DNA of 36,333 nucleotides from Microvirga vignae. GTDB lineage: Bacteria; Pseudomonadota; Alphaproteobacteria; Rhizobiales; Beijerinckiaceae. The notes under the pieces were generated by a model. The model saw only the letters and a program-made list of their open reading frames with translations, had not been told where the DNA came from and did no database searches. The translations under genes were made by a program, and so were the position numbers. The DNA is taken from assembly GCF_001017175.1 (NCBI RefSeq), contig NZ_LCYG01000108.1, forward strand, positions 1 to 36,333, given 5' to 3'. Positions 31,387 through 36,333 of the stretch are shown here, piece after piece. Numbering within the stretch: position 1 is the stretch's first letter; each line of letters begins with the position of its first letter.

Positions 31387-33896
31387 GCCAAAGCCTCGTC
31401 GAGAAGCGCCGCTTCCGCCTCGGCCAGAATCTCGTCCGCATTGTCGCTATAGACGCGCTCGCGGCCGATCTCCAGCATGACGGACACGCTCAAAGGAGAA
31501 ACCCGGTCGAGCGGTTTGTGGATGATTCGCCCCCGGATGCGCTGAAGCATCATGCCGAGACGCCTCACGTCCAGGAGTCCCGTTGCCGCATCCGCCCGCG
31601 CGGCGCGGAGCAGCACATGGTCAGGCTCGTGCTTGCGCAGCACGTCATAGACGAGATCGGTCGAGATCGTGACCTGCCGCCCCGTCTTCTGCTCTCCCGG
31701 GAAGCGGCGCTCGATGAGCCCCGCGATCACGGCGCATTGGCGGAAGGTGCGCTTCATGAGAGAGGATTCGGCAAGCCAGTCCTCCAGGTCGTCGCCCAGC
31801 ATGTCCTCGGAGAAGAGCTCGTCCATGAAGCCTGGCTCCCGCGCCGCCCGTGCGGCGATGTCGCCCGAGGCGTAGACCGCGATGCCGTAATCGTTCGCCA
31901 CGAAGCCCAGGGGCTTCAGCCGCGCCCGCTCCAGGCGTCTTGTCAGCAGCATGCCGAGCGTCTGGTGCGCGAGACGCCCCTCGAAGGGAAAACAGGTCAT
32001 GTAGAAACGATTGCCGCGCGGGAATGTCTCGACCAGCAGATCGCGCGGTCCCGGCAGAAAAGAACGGCGGCGCTGCTGCAGCAGCCACTCCGTCATCTGC
32101 GGCGGCAGACGATCCCACTCGAAAGGATCGGCGAGGATTTCGCGCACGCGTGCCGCGAGGAAGGTGGAGAGCGGAAACTTGCCGCCCTCATAGGACGGGA
32201 TCATCGGGTCCGTTCCCGAGGCCGCGCGCGTGACCAGCACCTCGTCTTCCGCGATGCCTTCGAACCGCAGCACCTCGCCTGCGAAGAGAAATGTGTCCCC
32301 GGGCGTCAGCGTCTCGGCGAAATATTCCTCGATCTCCCCGAGGATGCGCCCGCGCGGCAGCACCGTTCCGGGCCTCGCGCGCGATGTCTTGCCGAGGCGC
32401 ACCTTGATCATCGTGGCTTCGACGATGGTGCCGACATTCAGACGATATTGCTGCGCCACCTTGCCGTCACGCACGCGCCACAGGCCATCATTGCCCTTGA
32501 CGATCTTGGCGAAGCGCTCATAGGCGCGAAGGGCATAGCCGCCCGTGGCGACGAACGCGACGCAGGCCTCGAAATCCTCCCAGGAGAGCGATGCGTAGGG
32601 CGCTGCGGATCGCACCTCCTCGTAGAGATCTTCGAGCTTGAACGGATCGGCACAGGCCATACCGAGAATGTGCTGGCAGAGAACGTCGAGCGCGCCGATG
32701 CGGGCATCGGGCGTATCCTGCGCCGCCTCGTGCACGGCATCCAAGGCGGCGCGGCACTCCAGAATTTCGAACCGATTGGCCGGCACGAGATAGGCCTGCG
32801 ACGGCTCGTCCATGCGGTGGTTCGAACGGCCGATGCGCTGCATGATGCGCGACGCCCCTTTCGGCGCGCCCACATTCACCACGAGATCCACGTCGCCCCA
32901 GTCGATGCCGAGATCGAGGGTGGCGGTACACACGACGGCCTTGAGTTTTCCCGCCGCCATCGCCTCTTCCACGCGACGGCGCTGCGTGACATCGAGCGAG
33001 CCGTGATGGAGGGCGATGGCCAAGCCGTCGTCGTTGAGCTTCCAGAGTTCCTGGAACGTGTATTCCGCCTGCAGTCGCGTGTTGACGAAGACGAGCGTCG
33101 TCTTGTGCCGCTTGATGAGCCCGTAGATCGCCGGCATCGACAGGGACGCCGTGTGGCCGGCAAGCGGCAGACGCTCGTCGAGTTCCAGCATGCGGATGTC
33201 AGGCTGCGCGCCGCCTTTGACCACGACGAGATCGGCAAGGCTCGTCTCATCCTCGCGTTGAGGCACCAGATAACGCCGCAGATCGTCCGGCTCGCGCACC
33301 GTTGCCGACAATCCGACGGCTGTCGCCTGCGGAGCCAGGTTCAGAAGCCGCGCGAGCCCGAGCGACAGAAGATCACCGCGCTTCGAGGTGACGAGCGAAT
33401 GCAGCTCATCCAGCACCACGCGGCGCAGGTCCTTGAAGAAGTCCGCAGCCTCACGATGGGCGAGAAGCAGCGCCAGCTGCTCCGGGGTCGTCAGCAGGAT
33501 GTCCGGCGGGCGCTCGATCTGGCGTGCACGCTTGTGGGACGGCGTGTCGCCCGTGCGGGTCTCGATGCGGATCGGCAAGCCCATCTCCTGAACCGGCGTT
33601 TCGAGGTTGCGGGCAATGTCGGTGGCGAGCGCCTTCAGGGGCGAGATGTAGAGGGTGTGAAGCCCTCGGCCCTCCTTGGCCGTGCCGCGGCGCGGGCCGA
33701 GCTCCGCCAGTTCCACGAGGCTCGGCAGGAAGCCGGCCAATGTCTTGCCCGCACCCGTGGGCGCCACAAGCAGCACGGAGCGGCCCGCCTCGGCCTTGGC
33801 GAGAAGCTGCAGCTGATGCTCGCGAGGCTCCCAGCCTCGGCTCTCGAACCAGTCCCTGAAGATTTTGGGGAGAAGGGATGCGAACGCTTTGGACAT
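31383..33896 (-). CDS. Ligase-associated DNA damage response DEXH-box helicase (Lhr family)
   Basis: 837 residues. Superfamily 2 helicase of the short Lhr (Lhr-Core) type. Motif I is APTGAGKT (45-52), motif Ia SPLKALATD, motif II DELH (163-166), motif III LSATVR, motif IV LVFVNT, motif V TLDLGIDWG and motif VI QRIGRSNHR. After the two RecA domains come the winged-helix and DUF4145-like C-terminal parts, with VGTIVEATMIKVRLG and FPFEGRLAHQTLGMLL. It is an ATP-dependent 3'-5' translocase on DNA or DNA/RNA hybrids. It forms an operon with pdeM through a 4-base overlap. The long open frame on the opposite strand (31356-33911) is a codon-bias shadow. Confidence 0.94.
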   Translation of the reverse strand: MSKAFASLLPKIFRDWFESRGWEPREHQLQLLAKAEAGRSVLLVAPTGAGKTLAGFLPSLVELAELGPRRGTAKEGRGLHTLYISPLKALATDIARNLETPVQEMGLPIRIETRTGDTPSHKRARQIERPPDILLTTPEQLALLLAHREAADFFKDLRRVVLDELHSLVTSKRGDLLSLGLARLLNLAPQATAVGLSATVREPDDLRRYLVPQREDETSLADLVVVKGGAQPDIRMLELDERLPLAGHTASLSMPAIYGLIKRHKTTLVFVNTRLQAEYTFQELWKLNDDGLAIALHHGSLDVTQRRRVEEAMAAGKLKAVVCTATLDLGIDWGDVDLVVNVGAPKGASRIMQRIGRSNHRMDEPSQAYLVPANRFEILECRAALDAVHEAAQDTPDARIGALDVLCQHILGMACADPFKLEDLYEEVRSAAPYASLSWEDFEACVAFVATGGYALRAYERFAKIVKGNDGLWRVRDGKVAQQYRLNVGTIVEATMIKVRLGKTSRARPGTVLPRGRILGEIEEYFAETLTPGDTFLFAGEVLRFEGIAEDEVLVTRAASGTDPMIPSYEGGKFPLSTFLAARVREILADPFEWDRLPPQMTEWLLQQRRRSFLPGPRDLLVETFPRGNRFYMTCFPFEGRLAHQTLGMLLTRRLERARLKPLGFVANDYGIAVYASGDIAARAAREPGFMDELFSEDMLGDDLEDWLAESSLMKRTFRQCAVIAGLIERRFPGEQKTGRQVTISTDLVYDVLRKHEPDHVLLRAARADAATGLLDVRRLGMMLQRIRGRIIHKPLDRVSPLSVSVMLEIGRERVYSDNADEILAEAEAALLDEALA

Positions 33897-34039
33897 GCCC
33901 TTACAAGATAACCGGGGAGGAAGAGTTTCGCTACGGGAGGCTGAATTTCTGGTGTGAAGCTAATCCTTTGCCGCCTTGCCATCTTCCGCCAGATGCCTTC
34001 AGCTTGGGGCAACCGAAAAACGATCAGGAGGAAACGCCA
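33897..34039. promoter_or_regulatory. Divergent gap between the helicase and SDR genes
   Basis: 143 bases should contain promoters for both genes. No clear -35/-10 or operator dyad was found. CAGGAGG at 34025-34031 is the ribosome site of the SDR start at 34040. Confidence 0.35.
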
Positions 34040-34858
34040 ATGACCAACTCGGCCCAGTTCAGAGATGCCATCGCCGTCGTGACCGGGGGCACGCAGGGTC
34101 TCGGGGAAACCATCGCCCGCACGCTCGCCGAGCGCGGCGCTGCGGGCCTCGTCATCTGTGGCCGCAACGCGGAGCGGGGCGAGGCCGTGGCGCGGGAGAT
34201 CACGGCGCAAGGCTGCCGCACGGAATTCGTGAAAGCAGAACTCGCCAACATGGATGACACACGCCAGGTGGTGGCCCGCGCCGACAGCGCGTTCGGGCGC
34301 GTCGACGTTCTCGTGAACGCTGCCGGCATCACCGACCGCGGCACGATCTTCGACACGAGCCCGGAACTGTTCGACCGGATGTTCGCGGTGAACGTGCGCG
34401 CGCCGTTCTTCCTGATGCAGGATGCGGCCAAGATCATGCGGCGCGAGAAGATCGAAGGCTCCATGGTCAATATCCTGTCCATGTCGGCCCATGGCGGCCA
34501 GCCCTTCATCACCGCCTATAGCGGCTCCAAAGGAGCACTGGCGACGCTGACGAAGAACGCCGCCTTCAGCCTGATGCCCTGGCGCATCCGCGTGAACGCC
34601 CTCAACATCGGCTGGATGAACACGCCGGGTGAGGACAAGACCCTGCGCACCTATCACGGCGCTCAGGATGGCTGGCTGGAAAAGGCTGCGAAGGAGCAGC
34701 CCTTCGGCCGCCTGCTCGAAACGGCGGAAGTCGCACGCGCGGTCGCGTTCCTGGCGAGTGCTGAATCCGGCATGATGACCGGCTCGGTCATCGACTTCGA
34801 CCAGTCGGTGGTCGGCTGCTACGAGAGCGCGCCGCACCCGTCGACGCCGGCTGACTAA
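34040..34858 (+). CDS. Short-chain dehydrogenase/reductase (SDR)
   Basis: 272 residues from ATG 34040 (strong CAGGAGG site); the frame extends upstream without family similarity. Classical SDR with a Rossmann fold: cofactor motif TGGTQGLG (15-22), NAAG (93-96), catalytic S147, Y160 and K164 in ILSMSAHGGQPFITAYSGSK, and N118. The basic CGRN after strand 2 (about 40-43) points to NADP(H). The C-terminal GSVIDFDQSVVGCYES is longer than in most family members. The substrate is unknown. It is a single gene, bounded downstream by a composite repeat in the convergent gap with the methyltransferase gene. Confidence 0.93.
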   Translation: MTNSAQFRDAIAVVTGGTQGLGETIARTLAERGAAGLVICGRNAERGEAVAREITAQGCRTEFVKAELANMDDTRQVVARADSAFGRVDVLVNAAGITDRGTIFDTSPELFDRMFAVNVRAPFFLMQDAAKIMRREKIEGSMVNILSMSAHGGQPFITAYSGSKGALATLTKNAAFSLMPWRIRVNALNIGWMNTPGEDKTLRTYHGAQDGWLEKAAKEQPFGRLLETAEVARAVAFLASAESGMMTGSVIDFDQSVVGCYESAPHPSTPAD

Positions 34859-34886
34859 GAGCCTCTCGCGAACACGGCCCAACAGC

Positions 34887-34973
34887 GTCATGGCCGGGCT
34901 TGTCCCGGCCATCCCGATGGAGACAAGCACCGCACCTCAAGGAATCGAGATCACCGGCACAAGGCCGGTGACG
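34887..34973. repeat. Composite palindromic intergenic repeat, copy 4 (centre type B)
   Basis: The left hairpin ATGGCCGGG-cttgt-CCCGGCCAT (34890-34912) and right hairpin TCACCGGC-acaag-GCCGGTGA (34951-34971) flank a centre with CCGATGGAGACAAGCAC and GGAATCGAGA, the same layout as copy 1. It lies between the convergent SDR and methyltransferase genes. Confidence 0.88.
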
Positions 34974-35021
34974 ACGCAGTCTTGCTGGATGAGCCCAGAA
35001 GAGTTTTGAGACGCTGAAGGA

Positions 35022-35951
35022 TCAGCGCTGCAGCACAACGAGGAACCCGGGAACCGGCACACCGCGATCTTCCCGGGTCGATACCCGCTCCAGGATGATC
35101 GTCGCAAAGCCGGTCGCATCCGCGAGTTCTCGCAGATAGCTCTCGCTATGGGCATAGCGCGCATCAGCCCCAAGAACGAAGCCTTCGCCTTCATGCGCCT
35201 GGACCGTGAAGGCGAAGAACCCCTCGCGCTTCAACACGCGATGCGCCTCGCGGAATGCATCGTCGAGCTCCGCCATGTAGACGAACACATCCGCCGCTAC
35301 CACGAGACCAGCCTCCGAATCGGGGCGCCCTTTCAGGAAGGAGACGAGTTCTCCTTCGTGGAGTTCATCGTAGAGCTTGGTCTTCGTGGCCTTCTCCAGC
35401 ATGCGCGGCGAGAGATCGACGCCGACGAGCGACGCGGACACCCCATCGAGCGCCTGCCCCATCAGTCCCGTGCCGCAGCCGAGATCGAGGCTGAGCCCGA
35501 ACCGGTAATCCCTGATCTGCCTGGAGCAGGCGCGACGCAGCGCATCGGCGATCAGCTCCGGCCCGCGATAAGCCAGGCTCTTCGTCAGATGCCGGTCGAA
35601 CTTGGGCGCATACTCGTCGAACAGGGCCCGCACATAACTGTCCGTCATCGCCTCATCGGGCCGCAGAGCCCCGAGGCGGGCGAGATCGAGGCGAACGCCC
35701 AGGACATCCTCCGGCTCAAGCTCCAGCGCCCGGCGCAGGGCTTCCACGGCCTCGCCCTGCAAGCCCAGCTCCGCCGCCGCGCGCCCCAGGAGGGTATGGG
35801 CCGGGGCAAAGCGCGGCGCAAGTTCCAGCACCTGCCGGGCCAGATCGGCGGCAGCCTCGAAATCGCGCTCGTCAAAGGCGGCGCTGGCATATTCGTATCG
35901 GCGATCGGCAAGGACATCGCCGGAGGATCGGAAGGAAGAGGTCAACGGCAT
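35022..35951 (-). CDS. TPR-containing class I SAM-dependent methyltransferase
   Basis: 309 residues. The N-terminal half is tetratricopeptide-like (about 18-82: RRYEYASAAFDERDFEAAAD, LGRAAAELGLQGEAVEALRR). DSYVRALFDEYAPKFDRHL (104-122) then leads into a class I methyltransferase domain with motif I LDLGCGTGLMG (155-165), the acidic VGVDLSPRML and VAADVFVYMAELDDAF. It would methylate a protein or small molecule using S-adenosylmethionine; the substrate is not known. The same TPR-methyltransferase fusion is common in alphaproteobacteria. The start codon lies in a short hairpin, and an out-of-frame ATG (35962) precedes it by 11 bases. A small stem CGCTGA-tcct-TCAGCG lies over the stop. Confidence 0.88.
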   Translation of the reverse strand: MPLTSSFRSSGDVLADRRYEYASAAFDERDFEAAADLARQVLELAPRFAPAHTLLGRAAAELGLQGEAVEALRRALELEPEDVLGVRLDLARLGALRPDEAMTDSYVRALFDEYAPKFDRHLTKSLAYRGPELIADALRRACSRQIRDYRFGLSLDLGCGTGLMGQALDGVSASLVGVDLSPRMLEKATKTKLYDELHEGELVSFLKGRPDSEAGLVVAADVFVYMAELDDAFREAHRVLKREGFFAFTVQAHEGEGFVLGADARYAHSESYLRELADATGFATIILERVSTREDRGVPVPGFLVVLQR

Positions 35952-35963
35952 GGCTTTGCCATG
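35949..35963 (-). other. Start-codon hairpin with a six-codon upstream frame
   Basis: CATGGC (35949-35954) and GCCATG (35958-35963) pair around TTT and cover the methyltransferase ATG (35951). The upstream ATG at 35962 opens the frame MAKPCR and stops at a TGA that overlaps the start of the main gene. No strong ribosome site precedes either ATG. Confidence 0.4.
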
Positions 35964-36065
35964 AGGCAGAGACGATGGGCTGTCAATTCAGGTATCCGAA
36001 AGCGGGCCGCACCGTCTCACCCGATAGCCCCGGCTTGGTGCACCATGCCGCCACGACCTCTCCTC
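35964..36065. other. Upstream region of the methyltransferase gene, nothing recognised
   Basis: About 100 bases between the methyltransferase start and the next repeat. It presumably contains the promoter, but no clear elements are seen. Open frames through here and the repeats encode only translated repeat sequence and are not genes. Confidence 0.4.
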
Positions 36066-36171
36066 GTCATGGCCATCCCCGGACTTGGTCCGGGGATCAG
36101 TCCCGGGGATCCACGTCTTTTGGACCGCACCGTCAGAAGACGTGGATCCCCGGCCCAAGGCCGGGGATGAC
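36066..36171. repeat. Composite palindromic intergenic repeat, copy 5 (centre type A)
   Basis: An exact 17-bp inverted repeat, CCGGGGATCCACGTCTT (36103-36119) / AAGACGTGGATCCCCGG (36137-36153), has a 17-base loop. Outside it are another CCCCGGA..TCCGGGG-type hairpin on the left and GGCC..CCGGGGATGAC on the right. The left end GTCATGGCCATCCC looks like the standard left hairpin with its middle deleted. Ends are GTCAT and ATGAC. Confidence 0.9.
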
Positions 36172-36220
36172 GGGGAGGAGCCCTTCTCACTGGTCGCGCA
36201 AGCCATGGCCGCCCCACCCC

Positions 36221-36307
36221 GTCATGGCCGGGCTTGACCCGGCCATCCCCGTCCTGGGAGACGCCGCACTCGCAAGACGTGAATGCCCGCGCCAAGCGCG
36301 GGCTGAC
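36221..36307. repeat. Composite palindromic intergenic repeat, copy 6
   Basis: The left hairpin ATGGCCGGG-cttga-CCCGGCCAT (36224-36246) and right hairpin GCCCGCGC-caa-GCGCGGGC (36285-36303) end in CTGAC. The centre keeps AAGACGTGAA on the right, while the left arm is decayed. It lies 49 bases from copy 5; the gene to its right is outside the window. Confidence 0.88.
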
Positions 36308-36333
36308 GGCGGAGGAGGTTCCGAGCCATCCGG

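Noticed and set aside
31356..33911. 851-codon open frame opposite the Lhr helicase
   Set aside because: Shadow frame caused by GC-rich third positions; the helicase on the other strand has all its motifs.
36017..36295. Open frames through the right-end repeats, with peptides such as VKPGHDG and RHPRPWAGDPR
   Set aside because: These are translations of the composite palindromes, a common source of false gene calls; similar frames occur at the 18.8 kb and 30.6 kb copies.
16111..36307. CRISPR array
   Set aside because: The repeats are scattered over 20 kb between unrelated genes, have no regular spacers and no cas genes.

Overview
The window looks like chromosomal DNA of an alphaproteobacterium of the order Hyphomicrobiales (Rhizobiales). 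A Methylobacteriaceae/Microvirga-like host fits but is not proven. The signs are high GC, NNC/NNG-rich codon use, alphaproteobacterial families (a PodJ-like Sel1 protein, a TIGR02186/Alph_Pro_TM protein, the ligase-associated Lhr/PdeM pair, an SSS-type hybrid kinase) and two families of dispersed palindromic repeats typical of this order. I see no tRNA, rRNA, CRISPR array, phage or transposase gene.

Layout. 1-500: the edge of a DUF1801 gene with atypical codons, and a remnant of a VOC (glyoxalase-fold) gene. 528-7425 (minus strand): a six-gene cluster, in transcription order N-formylglutamate-amidohydrolase-like hydrolase, ethanolamine-type APC permease, glutamine-synthetase-like ligase, aldehyde dehydrogenase, iron alcohol dehydrogenase, cupin; a divergent MurR/RpiR-type regulator lies at 7552-8439. 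8443-12403 (minus): AbrB-type membrane protein, PLP aminotransferase, MscL, VOC protein, DoxX. 12588-16097 (plus): a 1169-residue transporter/PAS/kinase/receiver hybrid. 16225-18672 (minus): amino-acid racemase, DsbA-fold isomerase, thioesterase, DinB. 18886-25044 (minus): a fatty-acid beta-oxidation set (FadB-like, thiolase, acyl-CoA dehydrogenase) with a MerR regulator upstream. 25415-30533 (plus): PodJ-like coiled-coil/Sel1 protein, TSUP exporter, TIGR02186 protein. 30685-33896 (minus): PdeM nuclease and Lhr-type helicase. 34040-34858 (plus): SDR. 35022-35951 (minus): TPR-methyltransferase. The right end is mainly repeats.

How the genes work together. The most interesting unit is the 0.5-8.4 kb cluster. 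It reads as uptake of an amino alcohol (ethanolamine by permease similarity), gamma-glutamylation by the GS-like enzyme, oxidation of the alcohol and then the aldehyde, and amide hydrolysis by the FGase-fold enzyme. That would make glycine and glutamate from ethanolamine without EutBC ammonia-lyase. This is inference from family content and order. An intrinsic-terminator-like hairpin inside the cluster, just before the ligase gene, suggests internal tuning of expression.

The second theme is repeats. Six copies of a roughly 90-105 bp composite palindrome sit between genes, three of them in gaps between convergent genes. A second palindrome family occurs as an inverted pair between the MerR and acyl-CoA dehydrogenase genes, where it supplies the MerR stop codon. 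Apparent relatives of it lie in frame inside the PodJ-like gene.
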